Below, one piece after another: positions 47,045 through 58,439 of a stretch of DNA of 64,000 bases (position 1 is the stretch's first letter; every line of letters starts with the position of its first letter). The notes under the pieces are model-generated. The model was given only the letters and a program-made list of their open reading frames with translations, did no database searches and was not told the DNA's origin. The translations under genes were made by a program, and so were the position numbers. Source of the stretch: Platerodrilus igneus (taxonomy: Eukaryota > Arthropoda > Insecta > Coleoptera > Lycidae); contig JARFIW010001469.1 in NCBI GenBank assembly GCA_036346225.1, positions 15,160,001-15,224,000 of the forward strand, in the 5' to 3' direction.

Positions 47045-47831
47045 ATTACCCTTACCAAAGACAACCAAAGAAATTAAAGGATTTCTAGGACTTAGTGGTT
47101 ACTACCGCAAATTCATTAAAGGTTACGCTCAGATAACCAAGCCCCTGACAAATTGTTTAAAAAAGAGAAACAAAATTGAACACAGCCCGGAATTTATTAA
47201 AGCCGTAGACAAAATTAAAAACATATTAACGAATCACCTTGTATTAGAATACCCAGACTTTTCAAAACCATTTATACTAACGACAGACGCATCGAACGTA
47301 GCATTAGACGCAGTATTGAGCCAAGGAAAAGTAGGTAGCGATAAATCCATCAGCTACGCATCCAGAACCCTAAACGAAACCGAACAGAAATATAGTACCA
47401 TAGAAAAAGAATTATTAGCCATAATTTGGGCAACAAAATATTTTAGACCTTATTTATACGGAAGAAAATTTTACATTTACACTGATCATAGACCATTAGT
47501 ATGGCTATGCAAACTTAAAGAACCGAATTCAAAATTACAACGATGGCGAATCAGACTAGAAGAATACGATTACGAAATTATATATAAAAAAGGAATTTAT
47601 AACAACAACGCAGACGCTTTAAGTAGAATACTAATTAATGCATTAGAAACGGAATCCATTGTAGGAAACGTAGACGAAGCAGAAATAAGGGAAGATCCAG
47701 ACGAGATCGTCACGATACACTCGACACAGAACGAAGAACCAAAAAACGCGATTAAAATTTTAAACGAAGCAATCGATATGAAACCCAACCAATTTATAAT
47801 TACCGAAGTTTTAAATAACCCCAATCCGTAA
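47045..47831 (+). pseudogene. Gypsy RNase H
   Basis: Continues the connection domain ([18 protein letters not shown]) and then RNase [16 protein letters not shown] (Asp), [20 protein letters not shown] (Glu), [10 protein letters not shown] (Asp) and NNADALSRI (Asp). The open part starts at 47316; the earlier part reads in the same frame after the RT break. Confidence 0.88.
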
Positions 47832-49140
47832 AATATACAAAAGTAGATAACAAAAGATATACCAAATTCAAATAACTAAAGATGACAATGAGGAACAAAT
47901 AATTAAAATTCTAAAAGAATACACCCCGAGAAAAACGATTTTACTTCTATTTTAACACCGAGCACTTATACCAAAGATTTTCAGAATTATACGTTAAATT
48001 ATTCAATAACTCTGGCCCTGAACTCATCAAATGTACGAGAAAATTAATAACACTAGACGACCCTGACGAAATAAACGATGTAATTAGGAATCAACACGAA
48101 GGAAAAACCAACCATCGTGGAATTAACGAAACAATAAAGCAACTTGTAAGCCGTTATTATTTTAAAGACATGAAAGAATTGACCACAGATTTCATTAACC
48201 AATGTGAACTATGTGACAAAGCAAAATACGACAGGAAACCTCCAAAGACACCTTTAATGTTAACCAAAACACCCGACAAACCATTTCAAAAACTACATTC
48301 CGATACGCTAGTAATAAAAGCGCAAAACTATTTAACAAATTGTAGCTGCATTCACAAAAATAGGCCAAGCAATACCAATCACATTCAAAAATAGCATTGA
48401 CGTGACCCAAGAATTTTTACAGTATTTCACATTTTATGGAGCACCCGAATCAATAACTCTAGACAATGGTAGCGAATTTAAAAATGAAACAATACAAAAC
48501 ACTTTAGAACTTCACAAAATAAAAATTCATTTCATAACGGAAAACCACCCTGAATCAAACGGACTAATTGAACGACTACATTTAACCCTGTTAGAACAAA
48601 TTCGATTATTAAGAATAAATTATAAAAAGGAACATATAACCAATTTAATGTCATACGCACTAATCGCCTATAATAATACAATTCACTCATCAACAATTTT
48701 TACACCCTTAGAATTAACCTTAAGACATTCAGATTAACGAAATCCCTATGACATACACTACAACAAAGAAGTATACCAACAATATGCGAAAGATCACCAA
48801 AAAAAACTAAAAATAACTTATGACAAGGTAAAAGATAAATTAGAGAACGATAAGGAACGTATCACCACAACCCGAAATAAAAATACCGACGCAAATAAAT
48901 TTTCAATAGGACAAACCGTGTATGAGAAAAATTTCCAAAGCAAGTGACATAAAACAGCACCCAGAAATTTAGGCCCATTTAAAATTAAGAGAATATCAGA
49001 TAAAAATATAGCAGTAGTAGACAACGGCAAAATAACAAAGTACATTCACTTGAAAAACCTAAGACACCCTGTAATTTTAGATCGACAATCATCACCCTTA
49101 CCGTCAACCTCCGCCCAGGTAGAACGGAAAACCCAATAAT
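47832..49140 (+). pseudogene. Gypsy integrase
   Basis: An HHCC block (QHEGKTNHRG to CELC, about 48088-48220), the first core Asp (LHSD, about 48300), the second in ITLDNGSEFKN (about 48455) and the Glu in PESNGLIERLHLTLLE (about 48550-48600). A C-terminal GPF-type segment (RNLGPFKIKRI) lies near 48960. The core is split by a frameshift near 48350-48400 and the tail has stops. Confidence 0.87.
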
Positions 49141-49189
49141 AACAAAAGATAAAAAACAACCCCGGTATACTACCAATAAACTAGGCAGT

Positions 49190-50017
49190 ATGCAAAATAC
49201 AATATTTACTCAAATAATATCAACCCTTACTTTAATGCAACAAATTTTAGCAACGTTAGAAAACGCAGTAACATTTGCAAAATTAAATACCCTACACTCT
49301 AGTAGCATTGAACCAACCGATTTATTAATAGAATTAATAAGAATGAGATCACTTATAACTAACAGTAAATTACCTTTTGATATAACAGAATCAAACATTC
49401 TAATATTTGAAAAAATAGCTATAGTCAAAAGCTACATTAAGAATAACGAAATAATATAGTAGATAGTAGAAAGTAACAATTATAATTATTATCATTTATT
49501 TGCTTTTCCAACGAAAGTTACTAGCACATACCAAGTTATCATACCCAAAACCAAATTCCTATCCTTAAATGAACTGAGATATGGTTAAACAAAGGAAAAA
49601 TGTACTGAAGTAACACCAAACCAATACTTATGCCAATCGATGACGACAACAACCATAGCAACATAGAAACTTGCAAACCTACCGGAACTACAGTTCAAGA
49701 TACAACAAGAAGACGAAGAAATAGTCAAGAAACCCATGAAGCTAGAGCATCTAGACTTAGACGACCTCAACCACGCCATGAAATTAGTGGAAAGTTACAA
49801 AGAACATTTAAGTGAACTCAAAACGCCAAAGTTACATTATGATAATATAAGCGTTTGGACAATTGTATTAACCATTTTAATAATTTTTCTAATTATATAT
49901 GTATTTTACAAAATGTATCTTAGATATAAGAATGAAGGAAACAGTTTTAGATTTAAAGAAACAAAGAGAAATATAGAAACGATAAGTGTACTTTTAAAAA
50001 CAATGAATTTTAAATGA
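49190..50017 (+). pseudogene. Truncated envelope-like region of the Gypsy element
   Basis: Two frames follow pol. The first (49190-49459) has a heptad-like helical segment with ENAVTFAKLNTLH and LPFDITESN, which resemble the stalk part of errantivirus Env (related to baculovirus F). The second (49736-50017) has a strong membrane segment (VWTIVLTILIIFLIIYVFYK) followed by a basic tail. Stops and a frame change separate them. There is little room between pol and this region, so the N-terminal half, with signal peptide and cleavage and fusion parts, is absent. No functional envelope can be made from it. Confidence 0.65.
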
Positions 50018-50078
50018 TGAAATTGAATAATGAATTTTATGTATTTAAAATTAAGTAAAACCTTAATTTTTCATTTAC

Positions 50079-50086
50079 GGTGGAGG
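50079..50086 (+). other. Gypsy polypurine tract
   Basis: GGTGGAGG directly before the 3' LTR, where plus-strand DNA synthesis is primed. Confidence 0.7.
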
Positions 50087-50629
50087 AGTTATGTATCCCC
50101 AATTATATCATATATGTATTGAATATATTGAATATAATAAGAATTATTAGAAATTGTTAAATAAAGTATAAGTTCATTGCAACAATGTAATGCAAGGATA
50201 ACCCAGAAAGGTTATTAACAGTTCATGAGAACGGATGTGCAACTTTGCATCCGAGAGGGCAGTGATACTGCAGGTGGCAGGTCACAGACGGTTAACATAC
50301 CGCAATTACCTAGAAATAAGATTGTTACAATGTAATAAAGTGTAGAATTAAGAGAAAGGCAGACATGAGATCTGCAAATTCCCACAGCCATGTGAGGGGC
50401 AGGTTATTATAAAAAGCCCGGGAGCTCAAGGCCCGGCAGTCAATCTTCGAACTCCATACTTCGTTGTTCAAGCTACTCACCTTATTACAATTAATTAAAT
50501 GTTTTTGAATTAAAGTTAATTTTACAGTTATTCAAAATTCCATGTTAATTTCTGTTTTAAGATAAAATAAATTTGTTAAGAGTTTTGAATTGTTTTAAAA
50601 ACGCCGCTCCAAAGGCCCGAACCTTAACT
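50087..50629 (+). repeat. Gypsy 3' LTR
   Basis: Begins AGTTATG and ends CCTTAACT. It is followed by CGCA, matching the 5' flank, and then the foldback arm resumes. Confidence 0.93.
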
Positions 50630-50957
50630 CGCATTATGTTTTCTCTGCGCCAGAGTGGGGTGCGGACGTTTCAGCAGCACCCCCAACTAGTTTTTTGAAT
50701 ATCTCGAGAATGGAAGTAGCACAAACGATGGGGTTTGCAGCACAAACCAGCACAAATGTAGCACAAACGAATGCACCACTTTATATTCCCCTCTGAAAGA
50801 GTGAAGGTGCGGACGTTTCATTAGCACCCTCAACTTATTTTTTGAATATCCTGACAACGGAAGTTACACAAACGATGGCGTCTGCAGCCCAACCAGCACA
50901 AACGAACGCACCCAGTTTTACTCCATCACGTGAAAGTGGGGGTACCGGTGAAGTGCA

Positions 50958-51847
50958 TCTAAGTAAATTATCTTTTTTTTTCTATTTAACTGTACAAATT
51001 TATAAACGTACCCATAGTACGCTCCTGTAGTTAGTATGCAAGTTTATAAAGTAATTTTGTTCGCCCGGAACGTTTTCCATTAAGCTAAGTAGTTTTTGAT
51101 ATATTTGATTTTTTTGCTTAGCTTAAAAATATTTTTATGTAATTATAATAAAAACAATTGTGTAGTAGTCCTATTTTTGTTTTTTATAACTAAAGTATAG
51201 CGATAGTTTTAACTTTACTCTAGTTAAATATATTACATTTGCCTAGAAGCATGGTTAATCTTCAGGTAATTTAGAATTTGATTTTGGAAACTTTCTTAGA
51301 AACGAAACTTACTTTTTAAGGAGGTATATTAGTCTCCTCGTTAATAACGTTTATTTTAGGTTAGTTTCAACATTAGTGTACCCGATTATTCCTCGAATGA
51401 ATTTTAAACCAGAATCATTTTTTTGGTCACGGATTTTGGCATCCTCTTGTTATTTCTTCTAGCGCTTTTCCTTAGAAATCTAAGTATCTCGAGATTAGGT
51501 AGTATCCAAGATAATTCCCGATTAAGGCGTATTTCGCACACGGCAGCATCCTGGGACCCTCTTCGAACACTTAAAACATCCGTTCCACCTGGTTAGTCGG
51601 CAACCATTCTTGTCAGTACAGTGAGGTTTTCTGACTTTATTGAAACAGAATTTTTACTGGGGTGCTTTACCGAGTTTTTCTGTGGATAACCGGCTAGATT
51701 TTCTAGGGCCAAAAACGCTTTGTTTTAAAAACAAGCAAAAAAATTAAAAACAGTGAATGAAGTTAATAAAGACTGTTATTTTTGTCAGTTGTATCAAGTT
51801 AAGGGCTTATACATCTTTACAAATCCTGTACAAAATAAGAAACTTAC
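50958..51847. other. Intron sequence of the alpha2-delta gene
   Basis: No gene or repeat was recognised. A stem-loop with 9-bp arms TAAGCTAAG/CTTAGCTTA lies at about 51080-51126; otherwise nothing is seen. Confidence 0.5.
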
Positions 51848-52046
51848 CTAGAACATAGTGAAGTTTCTATTCTACTACTTGCTAAATTTGCTGCTGTAGT
51901 TTGATTAAGAATATATAAATCATGTTCAGCTTCACAAGCTATTGGTATATCAAGAAACATTGGTTTTTGATTTTGTTCATGCCATAACTCTTCTTCTAAT
52001 TTACATTTTCGACACTTTCTAAATGCTGGTTTAGCCGTAGGTGTTG
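51848..52046 (-). CDS. CACNA2D-like: Calcium channel alpha2-delta subunit, third-last coding exon
   Basis: A 199-nt exon on the minus strand between a strong acceptor (TTTATTTTAG at its 5' side) and a strong donor (CTAG|GTAAGTTT). It is open in one frame throughout. Residues include FRKCRKCKLEEELWHEQ and CEAEHDLYILNQTT, which fit the Cys-rich region before the final conserved block of alpha2-delta. It ends in phase 2 (AG), and the first base of the exon at 35448 or 54966 completes an Arg codon, with reading then continuing into QFYMQMVPHSNLL. The downstream exon in this assembly is copy A, about 16.4 kb away. The next upstream exon is not in the window; the duplication junction lies 84 bp upstream. 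Confidence 0.82.
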
Positions 52047-52129
52047 CTAAAATAAATAGTTTTACAATTTTTATTTGCAATTTAAAAAAGTTACTTGTGG
52101 TATCTTCAAATGCATAAATTAATACTCCA

Positions 52130-53700
52130 TTTAATTAAATAAAATTGGAATAAAAACGGACATGTTATAATATAAGCTCTAAACAATAATTTATGTATTA
52201 CGCTTCAAATTAATTAAATGGGGATAAAAGGGCATATTTAAGTTCAAATCAATAATTTGTATACATTAAGATAAACGCAAGGATACGTGAGCGAATAAAA
52301 AACAATAAGCTAAGCAACGAACTTTTTTTAAGATAGTAAATTAAAGCAGTTTATAGAACTTTACAAAGTATAAGACAGCAAAACAAGTCAAGGTTTTACG
52401 AAATAACAGCTTGGGGAGATAAACATTTCTTGTGAAGGCTCGAAGACGTTAACAAAACATTCCAATGGAAAGAGACAAAGTTAGCTTCAACCGACGGGTA
52501 TTTCATAAACAAATCGATAAAAATGTAAGGGACAGAGAATTGTTAGGATGTAATAGAGGCAGATGAAAAATATAGCAGGTGTTTAAGTAGCAAACAGTTT
52601 CAAGAGCGCGGTAAACAAATATTTGTAGAGGCTAAGATATGGACGCAGATGCAACAGGTGTTACGTCACACGATATCGATTTTTCAAGACGCACATATAG
52701 AAAAAGGGAGCTTTAAACGTAGACGACAGGGCAATAGTGCGACCATAAGACAAAGACAGGAAAGGGGATTATAAACGTATGAGTGGAATAAAAATATAGA
52801 CGCGGACATGAAAAGGCGTGTTAGAACTACTGACAGGCGATAGGAAAGGGAGACAGTTTACAGAAAGTTGGACGGTTGGTTAGTTTTAGCGTGTTTTCAA
52901 AGCATTATGTCGTTGGAGTGGTAAAATTTTTGGTTTTCAAAGTTCGTTATGTGTTGTGTACATCTAAAATTTTGTGGAATTAAGTGGCAGTTACGAAAGT
53001 TCAGAGAATGCAGTGAAAATACGTGACACAAAAAAGGGTGTTTGAGGCTATATAAGGGTTGCCAGATGGGGGCGATCGCTCTCTTATTTTTTTGTATTCT
53101 CTGAGTCGCATCACTTACTTGTGGTAGTATAGAGAAGACCACCCTAGCTGTTAATCATGTAATAGTGCAGTCCGAATAATTAAAGTGTTTGAAATGCATG
53201 AGTTGGTGCAAGTAATTTAAACAGGCCTAATATAATTATAAATAATTAAGATCATTGAAGCAGGATGACAAGTAAGTAAGCGAATTGGCAGAGAACTGGA
53301 TGAACGAGTTAGTTGAAGGAGGAAGCGAAGTTTGAATTTTGTACGGGCAGTTGTGTAGAAGACGTCCACAAATAGGTGGAGAACTGGATGAACGAGTTAA
53401 GAGAAATGCAGGCAAAGTTGGAAAGCAGCAAGATGGTGTAATCCAGGAACGTAGGTCTGGTGAAGATCAACTACCGAGGTGGTGATTGAGAAGAACATTC
53501 CAGGTAACGTTTTTTTGCAATTGAACTGTTGTGATGATATGGTGTTATCAAAAAAACAATGTGTTTTGAAGTTTAATGTGATCGGACCTACTTAAGTTTA
53601 GTTAAATTCTGGATTTATATATTTAGGTGGAGAACCACAAATTGTGGTCTTACTTTTGATTAACACAATATTGTTCTTTACAGCTTTTAATTAAAAACAA
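52130..53700 (+). repeat. LTR-like unit i, second copy (5' truncated)
   Basis: Matches 32618-34190. It lacks the first about 95 bp and the TA tract. TATATAAG at 53049-53056, ATGACAAGTAAGTAAG near 53265 and ATTCCAGGTAACG near 53498 are kept. Confidence 0.6.
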
Positions 53701-54614
53701 ACCAGCGGATGTGTTCCTTTTCTTTGAGCTTAAGGTTAATGAAACCTACGGGTTTCTGCGTTTCCCAGGACTTTTAGTTTTAGTAGCATAGATTCGGGGG
53801 CACTCTTAGACTTTGTTTTTAGCTATGCCAGAACAAAATCAGGCTTTTTGACTCATTCTCATGGAAGAACAATGGATTAACCTCCAGAGTTAGCCGAATT
53901 GACTTCAGGAAGTTTTTTTTTAATATTAACCCATTTTCATCTATCCTTGCCCTGGACTATTTTTATATTCAGAAAACTCCGGTGTACTTTAGAGATATTA
54001 AACATTAAACACTTTTGGAAAGAGTTTACTTTAATTTTCTTCTATCTTTCCCTGATTCGCTTTTGGTCACCTGCGCGGGCAACGTGTGGGGCCGTTTACG
54101 CTTTACTAGAAGGGTTTATAAGTTACAGAGGCCCTGTTTATGATTTGTATCGTTGTCCAGTATGCATAAAATTAATGCATATTTTTTTTATTTATTAAAC
54201 AATTTGAACACATTAACATTTAGTGTTCCCTCTTAATAACTAATTCAAAATTGCATCTTTTTTTATAGGGGTTGGTCTTCACTCAGCTATTCTCTTACAC
54301 TAAAGGTTTCCAGGTTCGCCTCAAGGGTATGCATTTCAATTTTTTAAAATTTAAAACTTGGTGGTGTTCCTTCTTTGTTTATTCATAAATTTTTTAAGTA
54401 TAACAGAGTCATAGGAAACCACAGCCACGTCTCAGAAGCCTCCGCAGAGGTTATAACTCTAGCTACTCGGAAGATTTTTCCTTCCTCATGTCATCAGTTT
54501 AAGAAAGGGGACAGTTCATTTCCTTTCTTTTCGGATTTATCCGTAAGAAAGAAATTTGTAAATGTATAACATTAAATAAAAGCAATTTATTCATAAATCT
54601 TTATTTGAAGTTAT
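53701..54614. other. 3' flank of the alpha2-delta exons, copy B
   Basis: Counterpart of 34191-35097; no gene was recognised. AATAAA-type signals follow the alpha2-delta stop on the minus strand. Confidence 0.5.
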
Positions 54615-54966
54615 TCATATAACAGCAAAAATAAAAAATAACAACCATTTCATACTCGGATAAACTGTACTGCCTGTATTTTGTCCACAGTCTGTGATAT
54701 CTTTCTCCTGTAAACATTAAATCAAATTATTGAATAAATGATAATTATAGGTTGGTACCAGTGGATGTTCGTTAAAGCAACCTGCTAATCGGCGTCTAGG
54801 TAACTTATTTAAATAAAGTTTTTGGCATGGAAATGTTGTTTCATTTTCATAAACTATTTCTCTTGATGCTGTTGTGTGAACATAGTTTGTTGGACATGAT
54901 GAAACTTCATTTTTTATAGCGACAAAAAGTAAATTACTGTGTGGTACCATTTGCATATAAAATTGC
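54615..54966 (-). CDS. CACNA2D-like: Calcium channel alpha2-delta subunit, last two coding exons, copy B (intact)
   Basis: The alpha2-delta subunit is an extracellular, membrane-anchored auxiliary protein that brings voltage-gated calcium channels to the surface and modulates them. Exon 54759-54966 follows an acceptor (TTTTGTTTTAG) and encodes QMVPHSNLLFVAI, the hallmark block near the C-terminus. NETTFPC and the basic LPRRRLAGCFNEHP follow. A 51-nt intron (54708-54758, GT...AG) leads to the last exon (54615-54707), with EKDITDCG and a hydrophobic C-terminal end (MKWLLFFIFAVI) before TGA, fitting a GPI-type or membrane anchor signal. Phases agree across both introns. The T run at 54819-54823 keeps the frame that copy A loses. 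The VWA and Cache domains lie upstream, outside the window. Confidence 0.87.
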
Positions 54967-55209
54967 CTAAAACAAAATCGTATTGTAATTGTAAGAAAGA
55001 TCTTACTTTGCTTTCATTTGTATTAATAATTATGATAGTAGTATACGGAGATGTGTCGAATTAGTTATCCTAACAACAAGAATTTGAATTCAAATTAATG
55101 CATGGTAAAGAAAACTCTACTTTCACAAACCGTTGTATATTTTCAAGCTAGTTATACAAGCCTTTTCAACAACTCGTAGTTACAGTAGAATTTACTAAAA
55201 GTTCTCCCA

Positions 55210-56618
55210 ACGCTTTCTTTCCAGCTAATCGCCAACAGTTTGTTACGTTCCAATTTTGCTTTTAAAATTTCCGTGGTTAATTCAATACCCGCTCAAATAA
55301 ATTCCGTTTCTACTGTTAAATCCTTTAACATAATTAATAATAAATACGCTCTCTAATAATTCCTCAACTTAAATCTAGTTGCTTTGAAACGACAAGTTTA
55401 TGCTACAATTAAATAGTTTATATCCTGTTTTAGGTACCCGTTATCTTGGTATACATTACGACCGCGTATAATTGCTTCGCTTGTGTTTCCCATTTAAAGA
55501 CTTGTCGAGATCCTACTACTATTTGATAGCATGTTTTCCAGTTTTAATCGCGCTTCGATAAGCGAGAATTTGCAGTTTAAATTCATGTCATTTGAACCAA
55601 TGCGGAATTTGATTCTGCAGTTTGTGCGTCGAAATATTTTCTACATTATTCGTCACCGTATTTCAAAAGCAATGCACTTTTTTGTTTGACAACTAGGGGT
55701 ATCTTGCGTGTATTGGTGAGTTTTTCGCGCGTATCCAATCTAATCAGATTCTCTTTTTAGCTTTTTTAGTTGGAGGCTAAATGGTTTTTTTCTTTGTGTA
55801 GGACCACTTGTTCGTTGCCATGGACCAGCTGCTTTTGTCTGTGGATCGCTGCTGTAGTTACGAGGGCAGGGTGAATGGATTCTGAATACCGCGGCGTTTC
55901 TGTGTTGACTCACTCCCGACGGATGGCAAGCTAAGTATCCGGACACCTACAGGTATGCAACTCGGGTTTTTTTTGTGTGTGTCAATGGTATATTCCGTAT
56001 CAGCGTTTAGTGTAGTTACGTGAGAAGAAACTTGACATTGTAGAACTATTGTTTGTGGCTGCTAATCGATAATATCGCTTTAGGTGCGATGTACTATTTT
56101 TAAACATGCTTGTCAAAAGAATGCACACGTTTATTCGCTCTACTGATTAGTTTATTTTACAAAAAGTATTAGGTAAAATTTTAAAAACATTTGACAAAAG
56201 CTTTAACACATTAATTCTTTCCTACTAATTTGTTATTTTACAAAAAGTATTTGGTGAAATTTTAAAAACGCTTGACAAAAGCTCTCACAGGTTTATTTAA
56301 TGCTGATTAATTTTATTTTGTGTGAAATACGAGATGCGCACTTCGTATCTAAATTCCTAAATTGTCCTTGCAATATAATTGTTTCCTGTGAAATAATAAC
56401 ACTTAATTTATTTTCTTTTTGCTTGTTTGTATAGAATCCTTTATTTATTTTTATGTGTAAATAAATAATCGTGGGCGATGTATTTTTTTTTGTTTCTTTT
56501 TGGCATGTAGGCGAATTCCCCCCACTCTCCGCGTATGATAGTTAGCCTGGTATTTACTTTTCTTCCGGCTACGCTTAGGTACGTAACACGCTTTCTTTCC
56601 AGCTAATCGCCAACAGTT
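55210..56618. repeat. Segment between 31-bp direct repeats, copy B
   Basis: Direct repeats at 55210-55240 and 56588-56618, as at 35692-37101. Differences from copy A are mainly in poly-T and poly-G lengths. Confidence 0.5.
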
Positions 56619-56936
56619 CAAGTATTATATTCTAAAACTACGATGATATTTTTAATTACTATCGAAGCACTTTAGTTAATTATCCAAGCAATTACTAATT
56701 TATATTAATTTGTATAATCACACGGTAATTTATATCACGTCACGACTTTCAAAGTTTTAAATTAGGACTGGTATTGTAATCAAAGCTTCAATTAGAACTC
56801 ATATAAAAATTTCAATTAGAACTTACTGCAGAATCCCTTAGCGGCTATTTATACGTTATTCAATTGTTCTAAATCATTCTTAAACATACGGGAATTATGA
56901 TAATAACATTATTTTTTTCCTCATTTTCAGTGTCAT

Positions 56937-58415
56937 TTATTGAAAACTATACACAGGCCGATGACACAACCTAGTTATACATGCTACAGTAAGATAGTTA
57001 AATGTTCGTATTCTGTTCGGAGGCGGTCGTTGATGTGGGGAAAGTTTACCTTTGCTCGTTGTTGCCTTTTCGTTTAGGTGTGAATATTGGGAGTATGATG
57101 TTCTGAATTCGCGTGCTTCGTGTGTGTGGTTTGGTGTGCGTGTATGTGTGTGTGAGTGGGTGTGTGTGTATGTGTGAGTGTGTGTGTGTATGTGTACTAG
57201 AGTTGTATGCTGAGTTAATGCCACTGGGTTGGGATGGAGAATTTATTGGATAAGATGTCGGTTAGGAATAGATTGGGGGCCTGTGGATGGAGAGTTGTAA
57301 GTTTAAATTTGGTAGTGGGGTGTACTGGTCGAAATGGAGTGCGGTTTTCAATTTTGATAGAGAGTTATTAGTTAGTGGGCAGGAGTAAATGAGATGAAGA
57401 GGGGTTTTTCCTGTTAGTTCGTCGCAGAGGCAGCAAGGTAATTGCGTTACTTGCAGTTGATGTAGTTTGAAGCGAAATGGGCCAGGTTAGGTAAGAAATT
57501 GAAAGGTGGTAGGGTATGAGAGTAGGATGTAGGGTGGGATGTCTTCCTGTGTGGGAAAGGGTTCATGATTCTTGCCAGTAATGGATTAGGGATCTGTAGA
57601 TGAGGGTTTTAATATCTGTCTTGTGTAGAGTGTTATATTCGTCCTGTCGTGCAGGGTGATAGATCGAGTTTTTTCAAGGTTCGGATTTGGATTTAGGAAT
57701 TGAGGGTCAATTCAATGGAAGTGTCTGTGAGGGGGCGTAGAATTCGACTATTCAATAGGCTCGGCAATGGTACGGAGGGAGGGTCGGATGTCGAGTTTGG
57801 GTTTTATGGAGGGAGATGGGCAAAACAAGTGTTGACAGCGTAGCGGATTATTGCAATAATGATTTGCTAAGGTGAGTTTACGCGCGGGGTTTCTAAGGCG
57901 AACTGATTTCGGAAGGGAGTGGTGGAGGATGATTTTGGCTTTTGTGCGGAGATTCAAAAGGTGGGTACTGGTTTTTAGGGAGGTTATCGATGTTTAGGCC
58001 GAGGTATGAAGCTGAGTTTGAAAAGTGACGGGGAAATTTAGGATGCGGACTTTGTGACTTTGCCTTAGGTCTATTGATTCTTTAATGAGGAGCATTTTGA
58101 ATTTAGACTGAGAAAGAGGTTGTTTATTTGAGGAGGACCAGGATTCAACGGTCTGCATAAGGTTGGTGGCGATGGCTTCTACGGATGCACGGGAGTTGCA
58201 TTGGCTCAAGAAGGCGAGGTCGTCAGCATACGCAAAGGTGGAAATACTGGGAATGCTTAGGTCAAGGAGGTTGATGGATAGGTTTCACAGCGTATTTCTA
58301 GTAGTTTTCCTAGGGAGGAGACGAGGGCTATGGGTCTATAAAGTTAGGGTTCGTCTGAAGGTTTACCAGTACCCTTTGTTTGAAAATTACTATGAAGCTG
58401 ACGGATTTCAACTGA
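56937..58415 (-). pseudogene. Jockey/R1-type non-LTR RT fragment, copy B
   Basis: Same broken RT as 37420-38880: RT N-terminal block, internal deletion, FAYADDLAFL and a C-terminal CCHC knuckle. The GT microsatellite (57118-57200) is longer and differs from copy A, and a TTTTCG-type indel lies near 57066. Confidence 0.82.
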
Positions 58416-58439
58416 ACAGTAACTGTAAATGTATTCGGT

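Larger units (their letters stand above)
42025..50629 (+). mobile_element. Ty3/Gypsy errantivirus-like element, full length, degenerate
   Basis: LTRs at 42025-42564 and 50087-50629 begin AGTTATG and end TTAACT. The target duplication CGCA is at 42021-42024 and 50630-50633; four bases is usual in Gypsy. The order is gag, protease, RT, RNase H, integrase, then an envelope-like frame. The primer site TGGCGCAGTCG and the AGTTA-type LTR start are typical of the insect Gypsy/17.6 group. Every large frame is interrupted. The two LTRs differ at several positions, so the insertion is not recent. It lies in the right arm of the foldback-like element. Confidence 0.93.
38905..50957. mobile_element. Foldback-like element with tandem-repeat arms, copy A (interrupted by Gypsy)
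   Basis: The left end reads TGCATTTCACCGGCACCCCC (38905) and the right end is its near inverse (GGGGGTACCGGTGAAGTGCA, ending 50957). The arms are 38905-40160 and 41721-42024 plus 50634-50957. Both are built from diverged repeats containing GTTTGTGCTACGTTTGTGCT and CAAACCCCATCGTTTGTG. The interior (40161-41720) has no transposase frame. Long inverted arms made of subrepeats resemble Foldback-type DNA elements; the superfamily is not established. A Gypsy element (42025-50629) sits in the right arm. Confidence 0.65.
32618..52129 (+). repeat. 19.5 kb tandem duplication, copy A
   Basis: From TTTAATTAAATAAAATTGG at 32618 the sequence recurs from 52130 with a constant order and an offset of about 19512-19535. 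The match runs at least to 44475, where the window ends for copy B. It is near-identical, with scattered substitutions, homopolymer-length differences, a few short indels and a changed GT microsatellite. It contains alpha2-delta exons, a non-LTR fragment, a foldback-like element and a Gypsy element. Confidence 0.95.
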
